A stretch of 64,000 nucleotides of DNA from Micromonospora lupini. GTDB lineage: Bacteria; Actinomycetota; Actinomycetes; Mycobacteriales; Micromonosporaceae. Numbering within the stretch: the first letter of the stretch is position 1; every line of letters starts with the position of its first letter. The notes below the pieces were generated by a model that saw nothing but the letters and a program-made list of their open reading frames with translations, was not told the DNA's origin and made no database searches. The stretch covers positions 5,001-69,000 of the forward strand of contig NZ_JAPENL010000002.1 of assembly GCF_026342015.1 (NCBI RefSeq). The letters run 5' to 3'. Of the stretch, positions 1-7,889 are shown one piece after another. Both the position numbers and the translations under genes were made by a program.

Positions 1-83
1 GATCCCGGATGACCACCGCTCTGCTGGTCACCGCCGTGGTCATCGCCGGCCTCGCGACGATAGGCGTCCTGTTGGAGGGCTGA
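1..83 (+). CDS. C-terminal end of a truncated upstream gene
   Basis: An open frame enters from the left edge and stops at TGA 81-83. The visible residues are almost all hydrophobic (TALLVTAVVIAGLATIGVLL), so this looks like a C-terminal membrane helix or a very small membrane protein; an ATG at 9 could even start a 24-residue peptide. It ends four bases before the stop of the convergent nitrilase-family gene. Too little is present to name it. Confidence 0.4.
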   Translation, partial: SRMTTALLVTAVVIAGLATIGVLLEG

Positions 84-87
84 GCGC

Positions 88-885
88 TCAGAGCCGGCGG
101 TTGGCCAGGCTGGGCAGCTCGGCCCGGATCGCGGCGAGCCGGTCGAGGTCCAGGTCGGCGACGGCCACCCCGGAGCCGTCCGGCAGTTGCGTGAGGACCG
201 TCCCCCAGGGGTCGACAACCATGCTGCGTCCGAAGCACGTGCGGCCGGGCTCGTGGTCGCCCGTCTGACCGGCCGCCGCCACGAAGCACTGGTTCTCGAT
301 GGCCCGGGCCCGCAACAGGACCTCCCAGTGGTCCCGCCCGGTGTGCAGCATGAACGCCGCCGGAACCACCAGCAGGTGGGCGTCGCCCTCGGTGGCGAGC
401 CGCCGGTACAGCTCCGGGAAGCGCAGGTCGTAACAGATCGACAGCCCGACCCGGAGACCCTCCACGTCCACGACGACGGGTTGGACGCCGGGCGCGACGG
501 TCGCCGACTCCCGGTAGGAGACCCGGCCGGGGATCTCCACGTCGTACAGATGGATCTTGCGGTAGCTCGCGGCCAGGCTGCCGGCGCGGTCGAAGACCAG
601 CGACGTGTTCCAGGTGTGCTCCCGGTCCGGGCCGGCCTCGTGGAACGACCCGGCCACCACCCACATGCCCAGCCGTCGGGCGACGCCGGCGAAGAAGCCG
701 CCCACCTCCCCGTCGACCGGCTCCGGCTCGGGCAGACCGGCCGCGGGGCCGAGATAGTCGACGTACTCCGGAAGGATGGCGAGGTCCGCGCCGCCGTCGG
801 CGGCGCGTTCCAGCAGCACCTCGGCGGCGGCCAGGTTGGCCTTGCGGTCATCCCGGGCGTTGAGCTGGCAGACGGCGACGCGCAT
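88..885 (-). CDS. Nitrilase-superfamily carbon-nitrogen hydrolase
   Basis: A 265-residue cytosolic amidohydrolase of the carbon-nitrogen hydrolase family, full length for the family. The Glu-Lys-Cys triad is visible: E40 in LPEY, K110 in YRKIHLYD and C151 in SICYDLRFPELYR. The YDLRFPELYR context is typical of the Nit1/Nit2-like and omega-amidase branch, whose members hydrolyse small amides such as deaminated glutathione or 2-oxo-acid amides; the substrate here cannot be read from sequence. The ATG start gives the usual MRVAVCQL beginning. The next gene on the same strand ends 39 bp upstream, so co-transcription is possible. Family assignment is firm, substrate unknown. Confidence 0.9.
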   Translation of the reverse strand: MRVAVCQLNARDDRKANLAAAEVLLERAADGGADLAILPEYVDYLGPAAGLPEPEPVDGEVGGFFAGVARRLGMWVVAGSFHEAGPDREHTWNTSLVFDRAGSLAASYRKIHLYDVEIPGRVSYRESATVAPGVQPVVVDVEGLRVGLSICYDLRFPELYRRLATEGDAHLLVVPAAFMLHTGRDHWEVLLRARAIENQCFVAAAGQTGDHEPGRTCFGRSMVVDPWGTVLTQLPDGSGVAVADLDLDRLAAIRAELPSLANRRL

Positions 886-924
886 GGGCCCAGAGTACGG
901 CCGGGACGGCCGGCGCGGACAGCG

Positions 925-1758
925 TCAGATGCTTGCCAGCACCAGCGCCCCCACGGCGAACCCGAGGCCGGCGATCTGGACCGGCCGCAGTCGTTCCCGG
1001 TCGACGGCGAGCGCGAGCAGCACCGTGCTGGCGGGGTAGAGCGCGGCGACCGCCGCCACGATGCTGAGGTGACCCCGCGCGGCGGCGGCCATGAACAGCG
1101 CGTTGGCGGCGCTGTCGAGCAGGCCGGCGACGGCCGCCCAACCCAGCACCCGCCGGTCGAGCCGGAGCCGCACCCCGGTGCCGGCGGCGAGGATGAGGCC
1201 GAAGGCGATCGAGCTGGCTCGGACCGCCGCCACCGGCCACATGCCGGCGCTCTCGCCGGCCTGGCCGAGCAGCGTGAAGAAGACGCCGAAGAGCGCGCCG
1301 GCCGCGAGGGCCAGGCCCACCAGCCGCCCGGAAGCGCCAGAACCGCCGCCCCCTTCGCCCAGGCTGACCAGGGCGATCGCCACCACTGCCAGGCCGGCGC
1401 CGGTGAGCGCCAGCCCGCCGGGGAAGCTCGACGTGAACAGGCCGGCGACGATCGGCACCACCGCGGCGGTGATCGCGGTGACCGGTGCCACCACTGCCAT
1501 CATTCCGCCGGCGAGGGCCCGGTAGAGCAGCATGACGCCGCCGGCGCCGGCCACCCCGGCGAGCAGCCCCCAGGCGATGTCGGCGACTGTCGGCGTCCCG
1601 GGCACCACAAGCACCAGAGCGACCAGCAGGGGGACGCTCAGCAGTTGGGAGACCACTGTCACCGCGATCGGGTCCGCCCGGCGGGACGCCTTGCCTCCGG
1701 AGAAGTCGGCGGTGCCGAACGCGATCGCGGAAACCGCTGCCAGGAGGATGGGTAGCAT
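925..1758 (-). CDS. EamA/DMT-family transporter
   Basis: A 277-residue inner-membrane transporter of the drug/metabolite superfamily. It consists of about ten hydrophobic segments arranged as two EamA repeats (about residues 1-130 and 145-277) and begins with the characteristic AIAFGTADFSGG. Such proteins usually export amino acids or small metabolites; the substrate is not evident. I use the ATG at 1758 because the first helix begins there; a longer frame to 1788 would run into the divergent regulator. It is transcribed away from the XRE-cupin gene at 1800, an arrangement commonly seen for a locally regulated exporter. Confidence 0.88.
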   Translation of the reverse strand: MLPILLAAVSAIAFGTADFSGGKASRRADPIAVTVVSQLLSVPLLVALVLVVPGTPTVADIAWGLLAGVAGAGGVMLLYRALAGGMMAVVAPVTAITAAVVPIVAGLFTSSFPGGLALTGAGLAVVAIALVSLGEGGGGSGASGRLVGLALAAGALFGVFFTLLGQAGESAGMWPVAAVRASSIAFGLILAAGTGVRLRLDRRVLGWAAVAGLLDSAANALFMAAAARGHLSIVAAVAALYPASTVLLALAVDRERLRPVQIAGLGFAVGALVLASI

Positions 1759-1802
1759 GCCACTGTCGTACCACAATAGTGACCGCAAGGGATAGTTTGA
1801 TG
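1756..1802. promoter_or_regulatory. Divergent promoter and operator region
   Basis: The 41 bp between the two divergent start codons must hold both promoters. It contains ATAGT twice, once in CAATAGTGACC and once in GGGATAGTTTG, and an imperfect inverted repeat CACTGT/ATAGTG. These are plausible binding sites for the XRE-cupin regulator, but they are inferred from position and repetition only. Confidence 0.4.
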
Positions 1803-2420
1803 ACCGACACAGGTGGCCGGGTGGGCGCGGTGACCGCCGCCGTGGCCCGGCAGGTACGGGAACTGCGCGCCGCCCGGGGCTGGTCCTTCGAGGAGATGGC
1901 CGGCCGCTCCGGGGTGAGCAAGGCGATGCTCGTGCAGATCGAGAGCGCGCGCACCAACCCCAGCGTCGGCACGCTGTGCCGGGTCGCCGACGCGTTCGGC
2001 GTCAACATCGCCCGTCTCCTGGAGCCGGACGAGGAGCGGACGGTGCGGATCAGCTCCACGGCCGAGGCACCAGTGCTCTGGCAGGGCGAACACGGCGGCA
2101 CCGGCCACCTGCTGAGCGGGCTGGGCGAGCCCGACCTGGTCGAGCTGTGGGACTGGCGGATGGAGCCCGGGGAAGGGCACCGCTCCGCCGACCATCCCCG
2201 CGGGACCCGCGAGGTGCTGCACGTCCTCACCGGCGCGGTGATCGTCACCGTCGACGGGCAGGACCACGCCATCCGGGCCGGCGACACGATCGAGTTCCAC
2301 GCCGACCGGGAGCACGGCTACCGCAACGACGCGGCGGAACCGACCCGGCTGATGATGGTCACTGTCACCCCGTCGGGCGAGTGGGACCGCCGCACACGGT
2401 CACGCCGGCCGCGTCAGTAG
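1800..2420 (+). CDS. XRE-family transcriptional regulator with cupin sensor domain
   Basis: A 206-residue cytosolic repressor/activator. An HTH-XRE domain occupies about residues 15-70 (RAARGWSFEEMAGRSGVSKA, then IESARTNPSVGTLCRVADAF) and a small C-terminal cupin barrel about residues 100-190 (HHP-like GTREVLHVLTGAVIVTVDGQ, then GDTIEFHADREHGYRN). In this family the cupin binds a small ligand and the HTH controls a neighbouring gene, here the divergent exporter. ATG 1800 is chosen over an in-frame upstream start at 1779 that would overlap the exporter's leader. The stop lies inside a terminator palindrome shared with clpX. Confidence 0.9.
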   Translation: MTDTGGRVGAVTAAVARQVRELRAARGWSFEEMAGRSGVSKAMLVQIESARTNPSVGTLCRVADAFGVNIARLLEPDEERTVRISSTAEAPVLWQGEHGGTGHLLSGLGEPDLVELWDWRMEPGEGHRSADHPRGTREVLHVLTGAVIVTVDGQDHAIRAGDTIEFHADREHGYRNDAAEPTRLMMVTVTPSGEWDRRTRSRRPRQ

Positions 2421-2436
2421 TGAACGGCCGGCGTGA
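2400..2436. terminator. Bidirectional terminator between XRE-cupin gene and clpX
   Basis: A perfect inverted repeat: TCACGCCGGCCG, 13-nt loop, CGGCCGGCGTGA. The loop contains the XRE-cupin stop codon, and the hairpin lies just downstream of clpX on the other strand, so it can serve both convergent genes. Confidence 0.75.
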
Positions 2437-2448
2437 CGCGGGGAAGAA

Positions 2449-3744
2449 TCAGGCCGACTTCTCCTCGCGGTCCCGCCGGGCCCGACGCCCGGTGAACTCG
2501 CGCGGAACGATTGTCGGGTTGACGTTCTCCAGGACGACCTCACGGGTGATCAGCACCCGGGCGGCGTCGGGGTTGCTCGGCACCTCGTACATCGCGGAGA
2601 GCAGGACCTCCTCGATGATGGCCCGCAGGCCACGGGCCCCGGTGCCGCGCAGCATGGCCTGATCGGCGATCGCCTCAAGCGCCGGCTGGTCGAACTCCAG
2701 CTCGACGCCGTCCAGCTCGAAGAGACGCTGGTATTGGCGGACCAGGGCGTTGCGTGGCTCGGTGAGGATGCGCACGAGGGCGCTCCGGTCCAGGCTGCGC
2801 ACATTGGTGATCACCGGCAGTCGGCCGACGAACTCGGGGATGAGCCCGAACTTGAGCATGTCTTCCGGCATGACCTGGCTGAAGATGTCATCGGTCGACC
2901 GGTCGGAGACCGACCGGAGTCGGGCGCCGAAGCCGGTGCCGCCCTGACCGGTGCGGGACTCGATGATCTGATCGAGACCGGCGAAGGCGCCACCACAAAT
3001 GAACAGCACGTTTGTCGTGTCGATCTGGATGAACTCCTGGTGCGGGTGTTTGCGCCCGCCCTGCGGCGGCACGTTGGCCACCGTGCCTTCGAGCATCTTG
3101 AGCAGAGCCTGCTGCACGCCCTCGCCGGAGACGTCCCGCGTGATCGACGGGTTCTCGGACTTACGGGCGATCTTGTCGACCTCGTCGATGTAGATGATGC
3201 CGGTCTCGGCGCGCTTGATGTCGTAGTCGGCGGCCTGGATCAGCTTGAGGAGGATGTTCTCCACGTCCTCGCCGACGTAGCCCGCCTCGGTGAGCGCGGT
3301 GGCGTCGGCGATGGCGAACGGCACGTTCAACATCCGCGCGAGGGTCTGCGCGAGGTGGGTCTTGCCGCAGCCCGTCGGGCCGAGCAGCAGGATGTTGGAC
3401 TTGGCCAGCTCGACGGCGTCACTGCCGGAGCCCGGCGCGTTGGCCGCCTCTGCCTGGATCCGCTTGTAGTGGTTGTAGACCGCGACGGCGAGCGCCTTCT
3501 TGGCCTGGTCCTGCCCCACGACGTAGTTGTCGAGGAACTGGCAGATCTCCATCGGCTTGGGAAGCTCTTCCCACTTCACCTCGCCGGACTCGGCCAGCTC
3601 CTCTTCGATGATCTCGTTGCAGAGATCGATGCACTCGTCGCAGATGTAGACCCCTGGGCCCGCGATGAGTTTCTTGACCTGCTTCTGCGACTTGCCGCAG
3701 AAGGAGCATTTCAGTAGGTCGCCGCCGTCACCGATCCGTGCCAC
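2449..3744 (-). CDS. clpX: ATP-dependent Clp protease ATP-binding subunit ClpX
   Basis: A 431-residue AAA+ unfoldase that feeds substrates into the ClpP1P2 protease chamber. The N-terminal zinc-binding domain has C13-X2-C16 and C35-X2-C38. Walker A is GPTGCGKT at about 122-129 and Walker B IYIDEVD at about 184-190. The pore region and the sensor segments are present (for example [12 protein letters not shown]), and length is normal. It lies downstream of clpP1-clpP2 on the same strand, as in mycobacteria, but a 210-bp gap with a terminator separates it, so it probably has its own promoter. Very confident. Confidence 0.98.
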   Translation of the reverse strand: MARIGDGGDLLKCSFCGKSQKQVKKLIAGPGVYICDECIDLCNEIIEEELAESGEVKWEELPKPMEICQFLDNYVVGQDQAKKALAVAVYNHYKRIQAEAANAPGSGSDAVELAKSNILLLGPTGCGKTHLAQTLARMLNVPFAIADATALTEAGYVGEDVENILLKLIQAADYDIKRAETGIIYIDEVDKIARKSENPSITRDVSGEGVQQALLKMLEGTVANVPPQGGRKHPHQEFIQIDTTNVLFICGGAFAGLDQIIESRTGQGGTGFGARLRSVSDRSTDDIFSQVMPEDMLKFGLIPEFVGRLPVITNVRSLDRSALVRILTEPRNALVRQYQRLFELDGVELEFDQPALEAIADQAMLRGTGARGLRAIIEEVLLSAMYEVPSNPDAARVLITREVVLENVNPTIVPREFTGRRARRDREEKSA

Positions 3745-3902
3745 CTACGTTCTCCCTGCACTCATCGGCCGGAGACCCGGCCCTGACCTGCGGGCGCTGC
3801 GCGCCGCCCGGCTTGTTTCACCCCGCCGGCTCAACCGGCGAAGCGGTACGGACCCGACGTTACCCGCTGGCGGGGCATTCTCCGACCCCCAAAACGGGTG
3901 TG

Positions 3903-3943
3903 TCAGAGGTCGGCCGGGAACGGGCGCCCCGGCCAACCTCTGA
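3903..3943 (-). terminator. Terminator downstream of clpP2
   Basis: An inverted repeat TCAGAGGTCGGCCGGG / CCCGGCCAACCTCTGA with one mismatch and a loop of about nine bases, placed 11 bp after the clpP2 stop codon. It probably ends the clpP1-clpP2 transcript before clpX. Confidence 0.7.
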
Positions 3944-3954
3944 CCCGGTATTGC

Positions 3955-4617
3955 TCAGCTGGCGGAGTGGGTCGCCAGCAGACCCTTCTTGCGGCTGGTC
4001 AGGATCGTGTCGACCAACCCGTACTCCTTGGACTCCTCGGCCGTCATGATCTTGTCACGGTCGATGTCCTTGCGAACCTGCTCGATCGGGCGGTTGCAGT
4101 GGCGGGAGAGCATGTCCTCCAGCTGCGTCCGCATCCGCAGGATCTCCCGGGCCTGGATCTCGATGTCCGAGCCCTGCCCGTAGCCGCCCTCGGTGGCCGG
4201 CTGGTGGATGATGATCCGCGAGTTCGGAAGAGCCATCCGCTTACCAGCGGTGCCCGCCGACAGCAGCACCGCCGCCGCGCTGGCGGCCTGCCCGAGGCAG
4301 ACCGTCTGGATGTCCGGACGGACGTACTGCATGGTGTCGTAGATCGCCGTCATCGCGGTGAACGAGCCACCCGGCGAGTTGATGTACATGATGATGTCGC
4401 GGTCCGGGTCGGTGCCCTCAAGCGTCAGCAGCTGGGCCATCACGTCGTTGGCCGACGCGTCGTCCACCTGGACACCGAGGAAGATGATCCGGTCCTCGAA
4501 GAGCTTGTTGTACGGGTTCGACTCCTTGACCCCGTACGACGTGCGCTCGACGAACGACGGCAGCACGTAGCGGTTGTGCACGGCCGCGAACTGGGGCGGC
4601 AAGCTCAGATCGGTCAT
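3955..4617 (-). CDS. clpP2: ATP-dependent Clp protease proteolytic subunit ClpP2
   Basis: A 220-residue serine protease subunit. Catalytic residues are S113 in GQAASAAA and H138 in NSRIIIHQP, with an acidic partner in the segment near 185 (RKDIDRDK). Actinobacteria carry two different ClpP proteins that form a mixed ClpP1P2 tetradecamer; this downstream copy corresponds to mycobacterial ClpP2. It begins 10 bp after the clpP1 stop, so the two are co-transcribed and made in similar amounts. Regulation probably comes from the clpP1 promoter region with its ClgR-like site. Confidence 0.96.
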   Translation of the reverse strand: MTDLSLPPQFAAVHNRYVLPSFVERTSYGVKESNPYNKLFEDRIIFLGVQVDDASANDVMAQLLTLEGTDPDRDIIMYINSPGGSFTAMTAIYDTMQYVRPDIQTVCLGQAASAAAVLLSAGTAGKRMALPNSRIIIHQPATEGGYGQGSDIEIQAREILRMRTQLEDMLSRHCNRPIEQVRKDIDRDKIMTAEESKEYGLVDTILTSRKKGLLATHSAS

Positions 4618-4627
4618 CGTCAGCTCC

Positions 4628-5269
4628 TCAGCTCAGGGTCCCGGCGCCATCCGGAACCTGAGCGGCCCCGATGATCACCTTGTCGATGAAGCCGTAGTCC
4701 ATGGCCTCCTGGGCGGTGAACCAACGGTCCCGGTCCGAGTCCGCCTCGATCTGCGACTGGCTCTGGCCGGTGTGGTGCGCGACGCGCTCCTGGAACATCC
4801 GCTTCGTGTAGAGCATCTGCTCCGCCTGGATGGCGATGTCGGACGCCGTGCCACCCAGACCACCGGACGGCTGGTGCATCATGATCCGAGCGTGCGGCAG
4901 GGCGTAACGCTTGCCCTTGGTGCCCGCGCAGAGCAGCAGCTGCCCCATCGAGGCAGCCATGCCCATCGCCACTGTCGACACGTCGTTGTCGATGAACTGC
5001 ATGGTGTCGTAGATCGCCATGCCCGAGTAGACCGAGCCACCCGGCGAGTTGATCCACAGGTTGATGTCGCGGTCCGGGTCCTCCGCGGCGAGCAGCAGCA
5101 GCTGCGCGCAGATGCGGTTGGCGACCTGGTCGGTCACCTCACTGCCCAGGAAGATGATGCGTTCCTTGAGCAACCGGTTGTAGACCGAGTCGTCGAGGTT
5201 GCCAATGGAGTCGCCACCGCGCGCGTCAATCGCCCGGAGCGACTTCTTGGGGATGTGCATGTCGGTCAT
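4628..5269 (-). CDS. clpP1: ATP-dependent Clp protease proteolytic subunit ClpP1
   Basis: A 213-residue ClpP-family serine protease subunit, first gene of the clpP1-clpP2 pair. The nucleophile S107 lies in GMAASMGQ and the catalytic histidine H132 in ARIMMHQP; the INSPGG loop is also present. It assembles with ClpP2 into the proteolytic barrel recruited by ClpX or ClpC. Gene order and separation match the mycobacterial clpP operon. The start ATG gives MTDMHIP, typical for this copy. Confidence 0.96.
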   Translation of the reverse strand: MTDMHIPKKSLRAIDARGGDSIGNLDDSVYNRLLKERIIFLGSEVTDQVANRICAQLLLLAAEDPDRDINLWINSPGGSVYSGMAIYDTMQFIDNDVSTVAMGMAASMGQLLLCAGTKGKRYALPHARIMMHQPSGGLGGTASDIAIQAEQMLYTKRMFQERVAHHTGQSQSQIEADSDRDRWFTAQEAMDYGFIDKVIIGAAQVPDGAGTLS

Positions 5270-5346
5270 GGCAGCCCTTCGCTCTCCGTACCGTCTTTCC
5301 CGACACTAACCGCTGTGCGGGGCGGCAGAGTCCCGGTCGGGGCACT

Positions 5347-5363
5347 GTTCGCTCTCAGCGCAG
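5347..5363 (-). promoter_or_regulatory. Candidate ClgR operator upstream of clpP1
   Basis: About 80 bp upstream of clpP1, reading on the minus strand, lies CGCTGAGAGCG followed by AAC. This fits the palindromic core CGCYNANRGCG described for ClgR, the actinobacterial activator of clpP operons. Position and fit are good but no -35/-10 pair was assigned with certainty. Confidence 0.5.
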
Positions 5364-5413
5364 TTGCGTCGGGCGCACCCGCGGCGCGGGCTTCCGGGCG
5401 TACCCGGGAAAGA

Positions 5414-5456
5414 GTGTGGCCGCCGCCCACCGCGCAGCGGCGGACGGCGGCCGCAC
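5414..5456 (-). terminator. Terminator downstream of tig
   Basis: Inverted repeat GTGTGGCCGCCG / CGGCGGCCGCAC with one mismatch, nine bases after the tig stop codon on the minus strand. Confidence 0.6.
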
Positions 5457-5464
5457 CCGACGAA

Positions 5465-6811
5465 TCAGTGCTCGTGGTTGTGCTCTGCCTCGTTGGCGGC
5501 GCGCAGCGCGTCAAGGGTGACCTCGTTGCCGGCCGAGTCCTTGATCGAGATGCGCTCCATGACGGCAGCGAGGGCCTTGCCCCGCCGCACGTCGCCGAAG
5601 ACCGCGGCCGCCGCGCCGGAGCGCACCAGCTGGTCGTAGTACTGCTGCGGGGCCATCCCGGCGCGCTGCGCCCGGTGCACGATCTCGTGACCGAACTCGT
5701 CGTCGGAGACCTGCACGTCCTCCGCGTCGGCGAGCGTGTCCAGCAGGAGCTGCACCTTGACGCCCTCGGTCGCCGCCTCGGTCAGCTCGGCGTCGATCTG
5801 CTCCTCGGTCTTCTCCTCGGCGGCCAGGTACTCCTCGAGGGAGGCGCCGATCCGCTCCAGCTGGTCGACCATCGCCTGCTTGCGGCTCTCGACCTCCTCG
5901 CGGACGACACCCTCCGGCGCCGGCACCTCGGCGGCCTCGACCAGCTGGGCGAGGGCCTTGTCCCGGGCGGCGTAGATCTGCTCGACCTGCTTGCCCTGGG
6001 TGACCCGCCCCCGCAGGTCGCCGCGCAGCTCCTCGATCGTGTCGAACTCGCTTGCCATCTGGGCGAACTCGTCGTTCAGCTCCGGCAGCTCCTTCTCCTT
6101 GACCGTGCGCACGGTCACCGCCACGTCGGCGTCCCGGCCGGCGAAGTCGCCGCCGACCAGCTGGGTGGTGAAGGTGGTGTCGTCGCCTGCGGCGAGACCG
6201 ACCACGGCCTCGTCCAGGCCCGGCAGGAGCTGCTTGCTGCCCACCTCGTGGGAGATGTTGCTCGCCTGGCCGCCCGGCACGTCCTCGCCGTCGACTGTGG
6301 CGTTCAGGTCGATCTGCACGTAGTCGCCCTCGGCGGCGGCCCGCTCGACAGTCTTGAGGGTGGCGAACCGCTCCCGCAGGTTCTTCACCTGCTCGTCGAT
6401 CTCGCTCTCGTCGATCTGCAGCTCGTCGACTGTCACCTCGATGGTGCTCGCGTCGGGCAGGGTGATCTCCGGGCGGACGTCGACCTCGGCGGTGAAGTTC
6501 AGCGAGTCACCGTCGTTGAACTCGGTGATCTCGACCTCGGGGCGCCCCAGCGTCTTCAGGTCGTGCTCGCGCACCGCGGCGAGGATGTTCTCCGGGATGG
6601 CGTCCTGGACCGCCTCGTTGAGGACGGTGCCCCGGCCCACCCGCTGGTCGATCACCGCGGTCGGCACCTTGCCCCGGCGGAAGCCCGGGACCTGGACCTG
6701 CGAACCGATCTCCCGGTACGCCTTCTTGAGGCTCGGCTCGAGCTCGACGAACGGCACCTCGATGGCGAGCCGCACGCGCGTCGGGCTCAGAGTCTCGACG
6801 GTGCTCTTCAC
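5465..6811 (-). CDS. tig: Trigger factor, ribosome-associated chaperone and PPIase
   Basis: A 448-residue chaperone that binds near the ribosomal exit tunnel and folds nascent chains. The N-terminal ribosome-binding domain contains PGFRRGKVP, the signature loop near residue 45. A central FKBP-like domain (YVQIDLNATVDGE onward) and a long helical C-terminal domain follow, and the tail ends EAEHNHEH. I choose GTG 6811 because AAGGAG sits eight bases upstream and the protein then begins with the canonical KSTVETLSPTRVRL; the longer open frame to 6865 adds a non-conserved 18-residue leader. It sits upstream of the clpP operon, as in mycobacteria. Confidence 0.96.
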   Translation of the reverse strand: MKSTVETLSPTRVRLAIEVPFVELEPSLKKAYREIGSQVQVPGFRRGKVPTAVIDQRVGRGTVLNEAVQDAIPENILAAVREHDLKTLGRPEVEITEFNDGDSLNFTAEVDVRPEITLPDASTIEVTVDELQIDESEIDEQVKNLRERFATLKTVERAAAEGDYVQIDLNATVDGEDVPGGQASNISHEVGSKQLLPGLDEAVVGLAAGDDTTFTTQLVGGDFAGRDADVAVTVRTVKEKELPELNDEFAQMASEFDTIEELRGDLRGRVTQGKQVEQIYAARDKALAQLVEAAEVPAPEGVVREEVESRKQAMVDQLERIGASLEEYLAAEEKTEEQIDAELTEAATEGVKVQLLLDTLADAEDVQVSDDEFGHEIVHRAQRAGMAPQQYYDQLVRSGAAAAVFGDVRRGKALAAVMERISIKDSAGNEVTLDALRAANEAEHNHEH

Positions 6812-6929
6812 AGGCGTACTCCTTGACGGATCTGGGTTGTGATTCTGGGCCTTCGATTGGCCCATCGAGTGTAGGCGAGCCGGCGCGGCCGGCTGCTAGC
6901 GCCCGGGGCGACCCGGACGCTGACGACAG

Positions 6930-7003
6930 TCGGGGTGGCGGGATTTGAACCCACGGCCCCTCGCTCCCAAAGCGAGTGCGCTACCAAGCTGCGCCACACC
7001 CCG
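6930..7003 (-). tRNA. tRNA-Pro (anticodon TGG)
   Basis: A 74-nt cloverleaf on the minus strand. The acceptor stem is CGGGGTG/CACCCCG, the D arm GCGC-AGCTTGGTA-GCGC, the anticodon stem CTCGC/GCGAG with loop TTTGGGA (anticodon TGG), and the T arm carries TTCAAAT. The discriminator is A and no CCA is encoded. Confidence 0.95.
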
Positions 7004-7124
7004 TGGCGACGTGCAGTCTATGCCGTCGCCGCGCCCCAGGCAGTGTCGGGGCGTCCCCCACCCGGACAGATCACCCGGAAATACCGAAAGAGGCACTCGC
7101 GGCTCGCTCCCTCGCTCCCTCGCT

Positions 7125-7206
7125 CCAAGATCCGCGCAACGTCGGGGATGTAGGGGTATCGGCGAGCCGGGACGCCACTGTTTCCCCGACGTTGTGCGGA
7201 TCTTGG
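7125..7206. repeat. Long intergenic palindrome (REP-like element)
   Basis: Between the two tRNA genes, 24-bp arms at 7125-7148 and 7183-7206 match on opposite strands except at one base (core CCAAGATCCGC / GCGGATCTTGG). The intervening 34 bp are unpaired. The rest of the 313-bp gap (7004-7316) holds a CTCGCTCC triplication at about 7103-7126 and no gene. Confidence 0.75.
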
Positions 7207-7316
7207 GCGGTGGGACGCGACGCCACCGCCCCGGGCCGTCGCCAGGCGGTGGCGCGGTTACACGTCGGGAACCGGCATTGGGTACGCTGTAGGGCGTCCC
7301 GCTCGGCGGGGTGCAC

Positions 7317-7390
7317 GCGGGCGTAGCTCAATGGTAGAGCTTCAGTCTTCCAAACTGACTACGCGAGTTCGATTCTCGTCGCCCGCTCCA
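7317..7390 (+). tRNA. tRNA-Gly (anticodon TCC)
   Basis: A complete glycine tRNA: acceptor stem GCGGGCG/CGCCCGC, D arm GCTC-AATGGTA-GAGC, anticodon stem TCAGT/ACTGA with loop CTTCCAA (anticodon TCC), and T loop TTCGATT. The discriminator T at 7387 is followed by an encoded CCA at 7388-7390, unlike the tRNA-Pro. Confidence 0.95.
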
Positions 7391-7395
7391 CCGAC

Positions 7396-7434
7396 GAAGG
7401 CCCAGGCAGACCGCGTCGCGGCACCTGGGCCTTC
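7396..7434 (+). terminator. Terminator after tRNA-Gly
   Basis: A perfect inverted repeat GAAGGCCCAGG / CCTGGGCCTTC with a 17-nt loop begins six bases after the encoded CCA, followed by a mildly T-rich stretch. Confidence 0.7.
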
Positions 7435-7477
7435 CTCATCTTCGATCCACGTGCCGCCCGCGTTTCGAGCCGGCAGG

Positions 7478-7830
7478 TCATGCCCACTGCCGGCTCGGGA
7501 AGCCGATGTCGTCGAAGAGTGAGTGGTGCTCGGCGAACGCCGCGACGGCGCGTCGGGCGGCGGCGACGGTCTCGTCCACGGTCGTGAGCACCGGTACCGG
7601 TCCCCTGGCGGGCAGCCGATAGCTCGCGCGTCGCAGTTCACCCGCGATTCAGCGAGCAGCCGCCAGGGCAGCTCCGCCGGCGACGTTGCCGCGACGGGCC
7701 GTAGCGCCGTGGTGGCGTCGCGGACGACCGCCGGTGCGGGGATCGGTAGCCGGTGACCGCCGCCCGGTGGTGCGCCCGTGCGTCGGTGTCGACGCGCCGC
7801 ACGGCCGCCCTGGCGATGGGCCCGCACCAG
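7478..7830 (-). pseudogene. Frameshifted remnant of an unidentified gene
   Basis: No intact gene fits this stretch, but on the minus strand protein-like composition continues across different frames. One frame reads LPIPAPAVVRDATTALRP then SPAELPWRLLAE; a +1/-1 shift near 7650 continues as GELRRASYRLPARGPVPVLT, TTVDETVAAARRAVAAFAEH, HSLFDDIGFPSRQWA and a TGA at 7478-7480. A second shift seems likely near 7760. The C-terminal 55 residues have normal coding bias, so this looks like a recently decayed gene. I do not recognise its family. The rest of 7435-7889 shows nothing else. Confidence 0.45.
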
Positions 7831-7889
7831 CGACGCGCTGTCGTCGCCCGCTGCAGATGTAGCCCCCAGGCAGGACGAAGACCCGTCGG

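Noticed and set aside
4574-6826. A 750-codon plus-strand open frame across clpP1 and tig
   Set aside because: It lies opposite two clearly functional genes, shows no recognisable protein features and arises from third-position GC bias.
7342-7827. A 161-codon minus-strand frame running through tRNA-Gly
   Set aside because: It crosses the tRNA and its terminator and its composition is only partly protein-like; the real signal is the frameshifted remnant described at 7478-7830.
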